Below are positions 51,349-60,037 of a DNA stretch of 64,000 nt, piece after piece. Where the stretch lies: positions 1 through 64,000 of the forward strand of contig JACKCC010000012.1 in assembly GCA_020634245.1 (NCBI GenBank). The letters are read 5' to 3'. This DNA comes from Ardenticatenaceae bacterium. GTDB taxonomy: Bacteria; Chloroflexota; Anaerolineae; Promineifilales; Promineifilaceae. The translations under genes and the position numbers were made by a program. The notes below the pieces were generated by a model, which saw only the letters and a list, made by a program, of their open reading frames with translations, did not search any database and was not told the DNA's origin. Each line of letters starts with the position of its first letter. Within the stretch, counting starts at the first letter, position 1.

Positions 51349-51413
51349 AGGTGACAGTCACTTAAAAATAACATAAGTCTTGTTTGCACCTCTGGGAAAA
51401 GTGACTGTCACCT
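51349..51413. repeat. Perfect 15-base inverted repeat (AGGTGACAGTCACTT)
   Basis: Arms 51349-51363 and 51399-51413 are exact reverse complements around 35 bases. Each arm holds the near-palindrome GTGACAGTCAC. In form it resembles the AGTGCCAGGCAC hairpins at 7774 and 11439. Confidence 0.8.
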
Positions 51414-51511
51414 GAACGCTTACCAATTTTTTACCATTCAGGAACAATTTTTACGGCCGTTTCGTCCTAATCATATCAATCAACCAAACAACTTGTATCG
51501 GAGGGTCTACG

Positions 51512-52450
51512 ATGAATCGGAAATTTTTGGTCTTGTTACTTTTACTAGTTATGAGTCTGGCCGCCTGTGGCCGCGCCCAATATGCGATGGAAGCACCGGC
51601 AGCCGCCAGGGACGACTACGCCTACAGCGAAGCGTCCGCCCCCATGGAAGCCGTCGCCTTCAACGGTGGCACGGTTGATACCGGCGACATCACCAGCCAG
51701 ACAGACGCCATCCCCGCAGCACAAACGCAAGAGCGCCTCATCATTCGTACCGGCAACTTGAGCATTGTGGTCAGCGATACGGAAGCTACGATGGCCCAGA
51801 TTTCGGAGATAGTAGAAGCGAATGGCGGCTGGGTCGTTAGCAGCAGCCTGTACCAATATAGTGAAACGGCTAAAACCGGCGACATTACCGTGCGCGTACC
51901 CAGCGATGGCTACAACAGTGCCCTGGAAGCCATCAAAGGCATGGCTTTGGAAGTCACCAACGAATCTTCCTCCGGCCAGGACGTGACTGACGAGTACGTG
52001 GACTTGTCTTCCCGGTTGGCCAACCTGGAAGCAACGGCCGACCGTGTGCGTACTTTCCTTGATGAATCCCAAAATGTGGAAGAAGCACTGGCCGTTAATC
52101 AGGAATTGAGCCGGTTGGAAGGCGACATTGAGGTCATCAAAGGGCGGATGCAGTACTTGAGCCAATCAGCCTCATTCTCCACTATTTCCGTTCACCTGAC
52201 CCCGGATGAGGCATCGCAGCCGATTGAAGTAGCCGGCTGGCGGCCACAAGGCGTAGCTAAAAATGCTGTTGAAGCATTGGTTGATGCATTGCAAGGCATT
52301 GCCAACTTCGCCATCTGGTTTGTCATCTTCATTTTGCCCGTCTTGCTGATTATCGGGACGCCCATCTGGCTGGTGATTCGCTTCTTTGTGCGGCGACGGC
52401 GGCGGCGGAAGGCTGCGGCGGTATCCCCCCCAGTATCTCCAACTGAATAA
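51512..52450 (+). CDS. DUF4349-domain lipoprotein with C-terminal membrane helix
   Basis: A 312-residue protein with a lipoprotein signal peptide (lipobox SLAAC, C19). An Ala- and Asp-rich spacer leads to a DUF4349 domain: RLIIRTGNLSIVVSDTEATM, GGWVVSSSLYQYSE, GDITVRVPSDGYNSALEAI and a coiled stretch ending SASFSTISVHLTPDE. A membrane helix (about 268-292) and a very basic tail (RRRRRRK) follow. It is outside the membrane with both a lipid anchor and a helix. Function is unknown; homologues occur with envelope stress genes. CGGAGGG precedes the ATG. Confidence 0.85.
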   Translation: MNRKFLVLLLLLVMSLAACGRAQYAMEAPAAARDDYAYSEASAPMEAVAFNGGTVDTGDITSQTDAIPAAQTQERLIIRTGNLSIVVSDTEATMAQISEIVEANGGWVVSSSLYQYSETAKTGDITVRVPSDGYNSALEAIKGMALEVTNESSSGQDVTDEYVDLSSRLANLEATADRVRTFLDESQNVEEALAVNQELSRLEGDIEVIKGRMQYLSQSASFSTISVHLTPDEASQPIEVAGWRPQGVAKNAVEALVDALQGIANFAIWFVIFILPVLLIIGTPIWLVIRFFVRRRRRRKAAAVSPPVSPTE

Positions 52451-52455
52451 TTGAT

Positions 52456-52496
52456 GCAAAAGCCGGATTTTTTAGAAAAGTCCGGCTTCTTTTTTA
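52456..52496. terminator. Terminator between the convergent lipoprotein and ABC ATPase genes
   Basis: AAGCCGGA (52460-52467) pairs with TCCGGCTT (52481-52488), followed by CTTTTTTTA on the plus strand. It should end the lipoprotein transcript and may work, more weakly, in the other direction. Confidence 0.8.
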
Positions 52497-53267
52497 TTGC
52501 TGAATTGCCGCTCTGATTTGGGCGGCGTACTCCTGGAATTCGGCCGTGCTTTGCATGGCAAATTGGCGCGGCCGAGATAGGTGGATAGGGATGTGATGGG
52601 TGATGGTGGCAGGACGGCCGTTTCCGGGATCACCACCCATCACCAACACCTCATCGGCCAGCAGGACCGCCTCGGCAATTGAATGGGTCACCATGAATAC
52701 CGTCACCGGCATTGCCTGCCAGATGCGCAAAAGCTCCTGTCCCATCCGCTCCCGCGTTAACGCATCCAACGCGCCGAACGGCTCGTCCAGCAGCAATAGT
52801 TCCGGCTCATGAACCAGCGCCCGCGCCAACGCCACCCGCTGGGCCATCCCGCCGGAGAGCTGCGCCGGATAACTTCCCTCAAAACCGGCCAATCCGACCA
52901 GTTCAATCATCTCCTGGACGCGCTGTTGGGTAGTACGGCCGTTCTTCCCCTGCAACTCCAGCGGCAGCCGTACATTCTCCGTCACCGTACGCCAGGGCAT
53001 GAGATTGTCGCGCTGAAACACCAGCCCAATGGGGTCGCGAGCCGCGCTGGCTGGCTGATTATCGAGCGTGATTTGACCGGTTGACGGCCGTAACAACCCC
53101 GCCAACAGCCGCAGCAGCGTCGATTTACCCACCCCGGACGGTCCCACGATGACGACAAAGGCTCCCCGCTCGATCCGCAGTGAAATGTCAGCTAGGACGT
53201 GCAGCGGGCCGTCTTCGAAGGTGTAGTTCAGGTGTACTGCCGTTAAAAAAGAGTTGTTATGCGTCAT
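52494..53267 (-). CDS. ABC transporter ATP-binding protein (riboflavin-type uptake system)
   Basis: A 257-residue ATPase. Walker A is GPSGVGKSTLLRLL, the Q-loop is LVFQRDNLMPW, the signature is LSGGMAQRVALARAL and Walker B is LLLLDEPFGALD. It belongs to the nitrate/taurine/thiamine-precursor subgroup of importers. Its start overlaps the end of the binding-protein gene by four bases. It powers the permease at 54311-55090. The specificity is inferred from the FMN riboswitch upstream. Confidence 0.93.
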   Translation of the reverse strand: MTHNNSFLTAVHLNYTFEDGPLHVLADISLRIERGAFVVIVGPSGVGKSTLLRLLAGLLRPSTGQITLDNQPASAARDPIGLVFQRDNLMPWRTVTENVRLPLELQGKNGRTTQQRVQEMIELVGLAGFEGSYPAQLSGGMAQRVALARALVHEPELLLLDEPFGALDALTRERMGQELLRIWQAMPVTVFMVTHSIAEAVLLADEVLVMGGDPGNGRPATITHHIPIHLSRPRQFAMQSTAEFQEYAAQIRAAIQQ

Positions 53268-54229
53268 TCTACAAAGTCGTTTGTGTATGCCTGCTCCAAA
53301 TTTTCTACCGGCGCATCCAGCAGTCCCATTTGCAGTAAAATCTCCTGCGTATTATCCCAGGAGCGGGCATCGGTATAGCCCAAAATATCTGCCTGCCACA
53401 TTGGCAGCGACGCTTCCAGCACGTTCATGCGGCTGTCATCCAGCCCTTCGACAAACTTCTTGCTGATTTCGTACGCCTCGGCCGGGTCGACCAGCGTATC
53501 AGCCAGACCATGCACAAACGCCCGGACAAAGCGCTGTACCAGTTCCGGGTTCTCAGCAATCGTTTGCTCATTGGTGATAACGCCGTTGGAGACCATATCC
53601 ACGTAATCGGCCACGTTGATGACGTTGATCGCCTCGCCCCGCGCTGCCAACTGCACCGGTTCGTTGTTAGCAAAGCCCACCACCGCTTCCGATTGATCGG
53701 TTAGCAGCGATTCGACCTGGTTAAACCCGATGTCATGGGCATCCACGTCGGCCAGTGCCAGTCCATTGGCAAACAGCAGCCCGGCATAACCAACATACGA
53801 TGCGCCAAAAAAGCCCGGCAAGCCCACGTTACGTCCTGCTAAATCCACCGGTTTGACGATGCCCGCCGCCTTTTTGCTAACAACGGCAATGGGATACTTT
53901 TGGAACCATTCCATCACGTAAACGACGGGGACCTCCTGAGCGCGGGCCAAAATGACCTGGTCACCGCCGACAATGGCAAAAGGCAGCTCATTGGCTCCCA
54001 CCAGAGCCATGCCGTCGGTTTCAAAACTGTAGTCAAATTCGATTTCAATTCCTTCCTGGGCGAAGTAGCCCTTGTCCACAGCGACGTAGAAGGGGGCATA
54101 CTGGGGGTCAGGGATGTAGCCCATGGGCAGCCGGATGTGTTGCAGTACGGCCGTTTCCGTTCCTGCCGCGCCACCACAAGCCACCAAAACAATCAACAAA
54201 ACAAATAAAATCAGCGTTCGCTTCACCAT
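53264..54229 (-). CDS. ribY: Substrate-binding lipoprotein, NMT1/THI5-like, likely riboflavin-binding (RibY)
   Basis: I choose the ATG at 54229 (MVKRTLILFVLLIVLVACGG), 321 residues, with lipobox VLVAC (C18). The body is of the NMT1/THI5 type: RLPMGYIPDPQYAPFYVAVD, KGYFAQEGIEIEFDYSFETD and LAGRNVGLPGFFGASYVGY. Proteins of this type bind thiamine precursors or, in the RibY branch, riboflavin. The operon begins with an FMN riboswitch, which decides for riboflavin. It is anchored outside the membrane and delivers ligand to the permease. Confidence 0.85.
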   Translation of the reverse strand: MVKRTLILFVLLIVLVACGGAAGTETAVLQHIRLPMGYIPDPQYAPFYVAVDKGYFAQEGIEIEFDYSFETDGMALVGANELPFAIVGGDQVILARAQEVPVVYVMEWFQKYPIAVVSKKAAGIVKPVDLAGRNVGLPGFFGASYVGYAGLLFANGLALADVDAHDIGFNQVESLLTDQSEAVVGFANNEPVQLAARGEAINVINVADYVDMVSNGVITNEQTIAENPELVQRFVRAFVHGLADTLVDPAEAYEISKKFVEGLDDSRMNVLEASLPMWQADILGYTDARSWDNTQEILLQMGLLDAPVENLEQAYTNDFVE

Positions 54230-54310
54230 TCTTCTCCCGTTCAAATGATCTTCTCGGAAGCTGCCCCATAGCAACTCCACACAAAAGCAAGCTTCCAGGA
54301 AGATGGTATT

Positions 54311-55090
54311 TCATCCTTTCTGCCAGCGCAGCAGCCGCCTTTCCAACAGCGCCACCGATCCATACATAGATAAAGCAATGGCCGCCAGCGTCAGCAAAAC
54401 AACAAAAACCAGATCCGTCTTAAATTGGTAGCGGGCGGTCACGAGCAAATAGCCCAACCCCTCACTTTTGGGCTGAACGAACTCCCCGACCAACGCACCG
54501 ATGACCGATAAGGTTGCTCCCACTTTTAAGCCTGCCAGCAAAATAGGTAATGCCGCCGGGAATTCCAGCTTGCTAAAAATCTGCCGCCGCGTGGCCTGTA
54601 AGGAATGCATCAACTCATAAAGCTCGGCAGGAACAGAGCGCAGTCCGGCAATAATGTTAATCAGGATGGGAAAAAAGACAACCAGCACAGCCACTAACAC
54701 CCGCGCCCAATAGGTGGAACGCACCCAAATGGTCAACAGCGGGGCAATGGCGATAACCGGAATAGCCTGGGAAGCGATGAGATAAGGCGAAATGAGCCGC
54801 TCGGCCAGCGGCGATTTGGCCAGCAGGTAGGCCAGAGGCATGGCCACCATCAGGCCGATGGCCAGCCCCGGTAACACTTCGCTGATGGTGATGAGGCTGT
54901 GTTTGAGGAGACGGCCGTCCCCCGCCACAATCACAAACTGCCGCCACACATCGGCCGGGCCAGGCAAAATAAACCGGTCATACGCCCCCCACGCCACCAG
55001 CGCATCCCAGCCCAACAGCAGCAGTGAAAAGGAAACCAGGGTCATCAACCAGGTCGGCTGCTTATTCAAAAACCGCACAACACGCTTCAT
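54311..55090 (-). CDS. ribX: ABC transporter permease, likely riboflavin uptake (RibX)
   Basis: A 259-residue membrane protein with six or so helices and the binding-protein-dependent permease signature around the EAA loop (ELMHSLQATRRQIFSKLEFP). It is of the SsuC/ThiX type. It is the first gene after the FMN riboswitch and is followed by the binding protein and the ATPase. Together they form a complete importer, probably for riboflavin. Confidence 0.88.
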   Translation of the reverse strand: MKRVVRFLNKQPTWLMTLVSFSLLLLGWDALVAWGAYDRFILPGPADVWRQFVIVAGDGRLLKHSLITISEVLPGLAIGLMVAMPLAYLLAKSPLAERLISPYLIASQAIPVIAIAPLLTIWVRSTYWARVLVAVLVVFFPILINIIAGLRSVPAELYELMHSLQATRRQIFSKLEFPAALPILLAGLKVGATLSVIGALVGEFVQPKSEGLGYLLVTARYQFKTDLVFVVLLTLAAIALSMYGSVALLERRLLRWQKG

Positions 55091-55202
55091 AATTCACATC
55101 AAATTAGCAGGGGGGATGGGATGCAAAGTAGGTTAACGGCCGTATTCCCAAACACAAAACCCTACTGCTAAGTGGGGCAATTCTCAGGAAAACGTGACCA
55201 CC

Positions 55203-55235
55203 AATGACCAACAGCTAACTACCAGCAGCCAGTCA
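55203..55235. repeat. CCAGCAAC-type simple repeat, copy 4, between riboswitch and ribX
   Basis: AATGACCAACAGCTAACTAC followed by CAGCAGCCAGTC. It directly follows the 3' end of the riboswitch on the transcript, where the expression platform would be expected. Confidence 0.55.
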
Positions 55236-55236
55236 T

Positions 55237-55372
55237 ACCTTCTCCCATCCAGACTATCACTGTCGGCTCTGGAATCGCACCAGATCAACAGCGAAACAAT
55301 CATTTCGCCGCTCGCGGGCTTGGCTTGCACTCACCTCACCGCCGGTCGGGAATTACACCCTGCCCCGAAGGT
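55237..55372 (-). ncRNA. FMN riboswitch (RFN element)
   Basis: On the minus strand the conserved core is easy to follow: ACCTTCGGGGCAGGGTG, ATTCCCGACCGGCGGT, AGCCCGCGAGC, GATTCCAGAGCCGACAGT and TAGTCTGGATGGGAGAAG. The closing stem P1 is ACCTTC with GAAGGT. This is the flavin mononucleotide aptamer that represses riboflavin synthesis or uptake genes when FMN is plentiful. The first downstream gene, about 147 bases on, is ribX. No clear terminator hairpin with T-run is seen between them, so control may act on translation. Confidence 0.96.
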
Positions 55373-55516
55373 CAATTATCAAATTTGTATGCAGCCATTA
55401 TACAATGATTTTAGCCCCAACCAAAGCGGCCGGACTGTCCCAATGATCAGTCCGGCCGCGCAAAATCACAACCACCAATTTGCAGAGCGGCCTCCCAGGC
55501 CGCAGCTCACGGCAAA

Positions 55517-56971
55517 CTACTTTTCATCCTCAGTAGGCTTGTCTTTACTGCTCTTCAAACCCGGCAGGTTACCGATTGCGCCCAACAGGTCCATCCCGGT
55601 CAGCGCCTCAATCGTCGATGGCACCTGGGCAATGATATTGGTTACATCCTGCGTAATTTTAGAGGCGCCAGCCCCGTTTTCGCCGCCGGTGTTGACCACC
55701 ACAATGCGTTCTGTCTTGGACAGAGGCTGGGCAATAGCCGCCGCCACTTCCGGCAGGCTGTCGATCAACTGCTGGATAACGGCCGCTTGCGTGTATTCCT
55801 TCCACGCTTCCGCCTTCTTCATCGTCGCTTCCGCTTCCGCCAGACCTTGCTGTCGGATAACCTCGGCCTGCGCCAGACCTTTTTGCCGCAGCACTTCCGC
55901 TTCCGCAAGACCACGCGCCTTGGCCGCATCTGCTTCGGCCTGGCCTTTGGCCCGGATGGCTTCCGCTTCACCAGTCGCTTCGGTTTGTAACTGGTACTGC
56001 CGCGCTTCGGCCAGTGTGCGGACTTTATGTTGTTCTGCCTCGGCCGGTTTGCGCACTGTCGCGTCCAGTTCCTTTTCCCGACGGGATACTTCCTGAGCCT
56101 GCACTTCAATTTGCTTATTTTTGGCGACAACCTCAACCTGAACTTCCTCGGCCTTCACCTTCTGGTTAGTGATATTTTGCTGCAAGGTGTAGGCCAGTTC
56201 AGCGTCGGCCCGTTTGGCATTGGTTTGCCGTTCGTATTCCGCCTTTTGCACTTCAAACTCTTTGCGGCTTTCGGCCACTTTGGTCTCGGCCAAGAATTTT
56301 GCCGATTCCCCTTCCTGGCGGGCTTTAGCGCTTTCAATCGTAGCATCACGGGCCGCTTCTGCTTCACCGATAGCCGCATCGCGCTTGACCTGGGCGATTC
56401 GCGTACGCCCTAACGCCTCCAGGTATCCTTCAGTGTCACTGATATCTTTAATGACAAAGGAGACGATTTCCAACCCCATGCTGGCCATATCTTCACCGGA
56501 TACTTCCTGCACTTTTTGGGCAAATGCCTCGCGGTCTTTGTACAACTGCTCGACCGTTAATGTACCGAGAATAGCCCGCAGGTGACCGGCCAGGGTCTCA
56601 TGGGCCACGTAACGAATTTCCTCTTTGGTTTTGGAAAGGAATTGAATAGCGGCCGTTTTGATGGAGTTTTGATCACTACCTATTTTTACCTGGGCCACGC
56701 CGTCAACCGTCACCGGGACGCCCTGGCTGGTCGGAACGTCAGGAGTCGTCACTTCAATGGTCATTATCTCCAAAAAGAGATGGTCTACGCGTTCCAGTAC
56801 AGGCCAGACAAATGAACGTCCGCCGGTAACGATACGGGCTGATTCACCCCGGCCCGAAATAATCAAAACCTCGTTTGGCCCGACTTTCTTGATGCGGCTG
56901 GCATACACGATAAGCAGCGCAAAGAGGATAAAAACTAGGGCAACAATCCCAATAATGATAAGCGCATCCAT
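55517..56971 (-). CDS. SPFH-domain (flotillin/band 7-like) protein
   Basis: A 484-residue protein with one N-terminal membrane helix (about 4-25), an SPFH domain (about 30-210) starting KVGPNEVLIISGRG, and a long alanine- and glutamate-rich coiled coil with repeats such as KARGLAEAEVLRQKGLAQAE. The C-terminus is glycine- and threonine-containing (VVNTGGENGAGASKI). Flotillins oligomerise on the inner membrane and organise microdomains. AGGAGATTAAGACC precedes the ATG. It follows an NfeD-like gene by 34 bases, the classic NfeD-flotillin pair. Confidence 0.92.
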   Translation of the reverse strand: MDALIIIGIVALVFILFALLIVYASRIKKVGPNEVLIISGRGESARIVTGGRSFVWPVLERVDHLFLEIMTIEVTTPDVPTSQGVPVTVDGVAQVKIGSDQNSIKTAAIQFLSKTKEEIRYVAHETLAGHLRAILGTLTVEQLYKDREAFAQKVQEVSGEDMASMGLEIVSFVIKDISDTEGYLEALGRTRIAQVKRDAAIGEAEAARDATIESAKARQEGESAKFLAETKVAESRKEFEVQKAEYERQTNAKRADAELAYTLQQNITNQKVKAEEVQVEVVAKNKQIEVQAQEVSRREKELDATVRKPAEAEQHKVRTLAEARQYQLQTEATGEAEAIRAKGQAEADAAKARGLAEAEVLRQKGLAQAEVIRQQGLAEAEATMKKAEAWKEYTQAAVIQQLIDSLPEVAAAIAQPLSKTERIVVVNTGGENGAGASKITQDVTNIIAQVPSTIEALTGMDLLGAIGNLPGLKSSKDKPTEDEK

Positions 56972-57005
56972 GGTCTTAATCTCCTACTCTTTGTACAAAA
57001 CAAAA

Positions 57006-57572
57006 CTATTTTTCAACAAGGCGGACAAAGGCGACCCGCCCGGTAACTTTTTCTATTGTAACGGCCGTACCCCGCTTTAGTTCCTTACCATCCACCGAAC
57101 GGGCACCTAACGTGACACGGCCGCTAATATTGTCATAAGCAATCTGTCCTAAGCCATTGCTTGGAATAGTGACAATTACCTCCACTTCACGGCCAACCGC
57201 GTCATCAGCGAGGCTAAAATGGCTGGAACGACTGGGCGACAGCACATAAATAAATAAGACTTGAGCCAAACCACCAGCCACAATGCCCACACCAACAGAC
57301 CATAAAATACTGGGGACGGCCTCCATGTCAAACCAAATACGGGTAATGAGGCCGGTTAAGCCGAAAGTAGCACCAAACATAGCCATGGCAAAAGGACTGA
57401 CACTGGCAAGATCAATACCCGTGTCGGCATCAACATCGACGTTCATATCCATGTCTAGCGCATCACCAGCTTCAGCGCCAATAAGGGTAATGACGGCAAA
57501 TACAAAACTGATAAGTATCAGGACTGCGTAAATTAAATTGAGGGTACCGGAAGCTAAAAATTCCTGAAGCAT
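57006..57572 (-). CDS. NfeD-like membrane protein with OB-fold domain
   Basis: A 188-residue protein: three or four membrane helices in the first 115 residues and a soluble OB-like beta domain at the end (VGREVEVIVTIPSNGLGQIA to RVAFVRLVEK). NfeD proteins of this short form pair with flotillin-like proteins, as here, and support membrane organisation or quality control. An acidic loop (DALDMDMNVDVDADTGID) lies between the first helices. AAGGAGTCCAC precedes the ATG. Confidence 0.85.
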   Translation of the reverse strand: MLQEFLASGTLNLIYAVLILISFVFAVITLIGAEAGDALDMDMNVDVDADTGIDLASVSPFAMAMFGATFGLTGLITRIWFDMEAVPSILWSVGVGIVAGGLAQVLFIYVLSPSRSSHFSLADDAVGREVEVIVTIPSNGLGQIAYDNISGRVTLGARSVDGKELKRGTAVTIEKVTGRVAFVRLVEK

Positions 57573-57807
57573 GTGGACTCCTTTCAGGTTGAGACTAAAA
57601 TGAACAGGAATACTTACTGGATTATACTAACTGCCTATCTATCAACGCAAAAGTTTTGTCAGGCGGTTGATGATGAAAGAGTAGATTGGTTAAATTGGGC
57701 AGGTTCTGATTACTGATACGAAGATTAAAGCCAAAAGTTCCACTACATCTGTCGGGCAGTTTGTGGTATACTTGGGGATCGAATTTGCTCGTAAAGGAGA
57801 GTTGATA

Positions 57808-57975
57808 ATGGCTGAAAAGAAGAAGAAAGTGGCTACCGGGAAAACCCCGCCGAAGTTTCAACCCAAGAAGCATAAGACGATGTCGGAAAAAGTCTTTGTA
57901 GCTCTGGGCATCGTTATTGCATTGAGTATGATTGTTTCTTTGATCGTGAATTTCATTCCCAAAGCAGGATTTTAA
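57808..57975 (+). CDS. Small single-pass membrane protein, 55 residues, unknown function
   Basis: I choose the ATG at 57808, because AAAGGAGAG lies 7 bases upstream. The N-terminal half is very basic (KKKKVATGKTPPKFQPKKHK); the C-terminal half is one hydrophobic helix (VFVALGIVIALSMIVSLIV). By charge the N-terminus stays in the cytosol. It stands alone between divergent and convergent neighbours. It is not recognised by name; the strong ribosome site supports a real gene. Confidence 0.65.
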   Translation: MAEKKKKVATGKTPPKFQPKKHKTMSEKVFVALGIVIALSMIVSLIVNFIPKAGF

Positions 57976-57978
57976 GGT

Positions 57979-58812
57979 TCAGGGCACGGCCGTTCCCACC
58001 ACTAACAATCCAATCAGAATAACGCCGCCGTATTCAAGCAGGATACGACGGCCGTTTCTTTTATCTTCAAATTGACCCGCCAGATACTGCTGGAGCAGCC
58101 CCGTCAAGCCATAAAACAGCAGCAGCAGCAAAAATCCCCCTTGCAGCCCGGATAAGCGCCAATAATTGAGCACCCAGGTCATTTCGCCCAACACCAGGCC
58201 GATGATAGCCGCATAGGTGAACGTCTGGCGCAAGTTGGGCGTCAGTGGCCAAAAGAGGCGGGCGGCTAACAGGACAGCGATGAGCAGCACGGCCGTTCCG
58301 CTGACCAGACTGCGCAACCGGGCATCATAAATGACGGTGAAGAGGATCACGGCCGTTAAATTGAACAATGCTGTTTGCACCCAAGGCCGCCAGTTGCCAT
58401 CCTGCCCGGCGGCATCGATTTCGCCGTATTCGACCAGCAAGGCCAGCGGCAACAAAATGGCACAGCCTAGCAAAACGGCCGTCCAGCCCAGGCCGCTGTG
58501 CATCCGGTGCAGCCAGGCCACCAGCGCCATACTCAGCAAACCCGGCCCGATCCAGAACATGGTGGTATGCTTGACGGCCGCCCGCTCCCAAAAGGGATGT
58601 GAGCGCAGGAACACGGCCGTTCCCGTTACCGCCAGCCCCAACACCAGGACAATCATCACGTTGAGCGCCGACAAATTGATGGCCAGTGGAGAGCCGAAAA
58701 CTGTTACTTGCAGCAACGGCCGTAACGGAATCACCAAAAAACGGGTCAGCGCCAGCGCCAGGATCATCGTCCCGGTTAACACACTCAACAAATCAAAATC
58801 AGTCGTCTTCAT
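57979..58812 (-). CDS. Multi-spanning membrane protein, unknown function
   Basis: A very hydrophobic protein of 277 residues with about nine predicted helices. I choose the ATG at 58812 (MKTTDFDLLSVLTGTMILAL), because the longer frame to 58842 would be encoded by an ACCGCAAAG-type repeat. No family signature is recognised. Seven copies of ACGGCCGT lie in its 740 bases (57986-58723), the densest run in the window. It is convergent with the small membrane protein gene and divergent from the HD hydrolase. Confidence 0.65.
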   Translation of the reverse strand: MKTTDFDLLSVLTGTMILALALTRFLVIPLRPLLQVTVFGSPLAINLSALNVMIVLVLGLAVTGTAVFLRSHPFWERAAVKHTTMFWIGPGLLSMALVAWLHRMHSGLGWTAVLLGCAILLPLALLVEYGEIDAAGQDGNWRPWVQTALFNLTAVILFTVIYDARLRSLVSGTAVLLIAVLLAARLFWPLTPNLRQTFTYAAIIGLVLGEMTWVLNYWRLSGLQGGFLLLLLFYGLTGLLQQYLAGQFEDKRNGRRILLEYGGVILIGLLVVGTAVP

Positions 58813-58824
58813 ATCTTTTGATTT

Positions 58825-58856
58825 AACCGCAAAGGTCGCCAAGAACGCAAAGAAAA
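58825..58856. repeat. ACCGCAAAG-type repeat, copy 3 (single arm)
   Basis: ACCGCAAAGGTCGCCAAGAA then CGCAAAGAAA. Only one arm is clear; the mirror arm is missing, unlike the copies at 10487 and 14996. Confidence 0.6.
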
Positions 58857-59014
58857 TTGTACGTATTGCCTACGGTTTCAAGAATTTTCTGTTCTGATTC
58901 TCCACTCGACAGTAAGATTATACGCGAAAAATAAATCTTGAACGCGGGAATTGGCCAATCAGACAATCAAAAAATCCCTGAATCCCCTAATCCCTGCTCT
59001 GGAGACAATCAATC

Positions 59015-59566
59015 ATGGATATAACAGCCGTACTCGACCTGCTCATTCACGGCAACCAACTCAAGCGCACGGCGCGCACCGGCTGGGTACAGCGCGGCGT
59101 CCCCAACCCCGAAGACGTGGCTGCCCACAGCTACGGCGTCGTTTTTACGGCAATGGTGCTGGCCCAACTTGTCGATGAACCGGTTGATTTGGGCCGGGTG
59201 CTGGCCATCGCCGCCCTGCACGACCTGCCCGAAGGGCTGACGACCGATATTCCCACCCCGGCCTGGCGCTACCTGCCCGACGACATCAAAACCCAGGTCG
59301 AACGGGGCGCGATGAGCGAAATTTTGGCTGACGTGTCTTTCGCCCCCGATTTCATGGCTTTGTGGGAAGAACTGCATGCGGCAGAAACGGCCGTCTCCCG
59401 CCTGGTTCACGACGCCGACAAACTAGACATGTTCCTGCAAGCCGTCATCTACGAAGAGCAAACCGGCAACCGCCACCTGGCCGAGTTCTGGCAACGGCCG
59501 TACCGGTTTTATTTTCCCCAGGCGCAGGCGATCTACGACCAGTTGCGTCTACGCCGTGAGAAATGA
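59015..59566 (+). CDS. HD-domain hydrolase (YfbR/HDDC2-like 5'-nucleotidase)
   Basis: A 183-residue helical protein with the HD metal-site pattern: AAHSYG, ALHDLPEGLTTDIPTP and LVHDADKLDMFLQA. These match the YfbR/HDDC2 group, which removes phosphate from deoxynucleoside monophosphates. The RTGWVQRGVPNPEDVAAHSY opening is typical. CTGGAGACAATCAATC precedes the ATG. A role in nucleotide balance is likely; the exact substrate is not shown. Confidence 0.87.
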   Translation: MDITAVLDLLIHGNQLKRTARTGWVQRGVPNPEDVAAHSYGVVFTAMVLAQLVDEPVDLGRVLAIAALHDLPEGLTTDIPTPAWRYLPDDIKTQVERGAMSEILADVSFAPDFMALWEELHAAETAVSRLVHDADKLDMFLQAVIYEEQTGNRHLAEFWQRPYRFYFPQAQAIYDQLRLRREK

Positions 59567-59571
59567 ACGGG

Positions 59572-59650
59572 TGAAGAGGTGAAAGGGTGATTTTCACCCG
59601 CTCACCCTTTCACCCCTTCATCTTGTCTCCCCTCACCTTGCCCCCCTTTC
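59572..59650. repeat. GGGTGAAGAGGTGAAAGGG hairpin repeat, copy 2
   Basis: GGGTGAAGAGGTGAAAGGGT faces ACCCGCTCACCCTTTCACCC, a stem of about 20 imperfect pairs around GATTTTC. It lies between the HD hydrolase and DUF192 genes. Confidence 0.72.
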
Positions 59651-59671
59651 ATCTTGGTTTATACTTCGCTT

Positions 59672-60037
59672 ATGGCAACATATCGACAAATTAAACTGGG
59701 TGAGAACGGCCGTGTCCTGCTGCAACGTGCCCGCTGGTGCGACGATTTCGCCAGCAAACTGCGCGGCTTTACCTTCCGCCGTCATCTGGCCGAAGATGAT
59801 GGGCTGGTGCTGGTAGAAAAGAGTGACGGCCGTGTCAACACCTCCATCCACATGCTCTTCGTCGCCTTCGATTTGGGCGTCATTTGGGTCAATGACGCCG
59901 GCGTAGTAGTCGATAAAGTACTGGCCCAACCGTGGCGGCTCTCCTACGCACCGCAAGCGCCCGCCCGCTACGTCATCGAACTGCATCCCCGCCTGCTGGA
60001 TGAGATTGAAATTGGGGAGAAAATCAAGTTTGAGTAA
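59672..60037 (+). CDS. DUF192 protein
   Basis: I choose the ATG at 59672 (MATYRQIKLGENGRVLLQRA); 121 residues. The DUF192 pattern is visible: LRGFTFRRHLAEDDGLVLVE, TSIHMLFVAFDLGVIWVND and LAQPWRLSYAPQAPARYVIE. Members are small beta-rich proteins of unknown role, often secreted; this one has no signal peptide. Its last codons overlap the likely start of the LysM-M23 gene. Confidence 0.85.
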   Translation: MATYRQIKLGENGRVLLQRARWCDDFASKLRGFTFRRHLAEDDGLVLVEKSDGRVNTSIHMLFVAFDLGVIWVNDAGVVVDKVLAQPWRLSYAPQAPARYVIELHPRLLDEIEIGEKIKFE

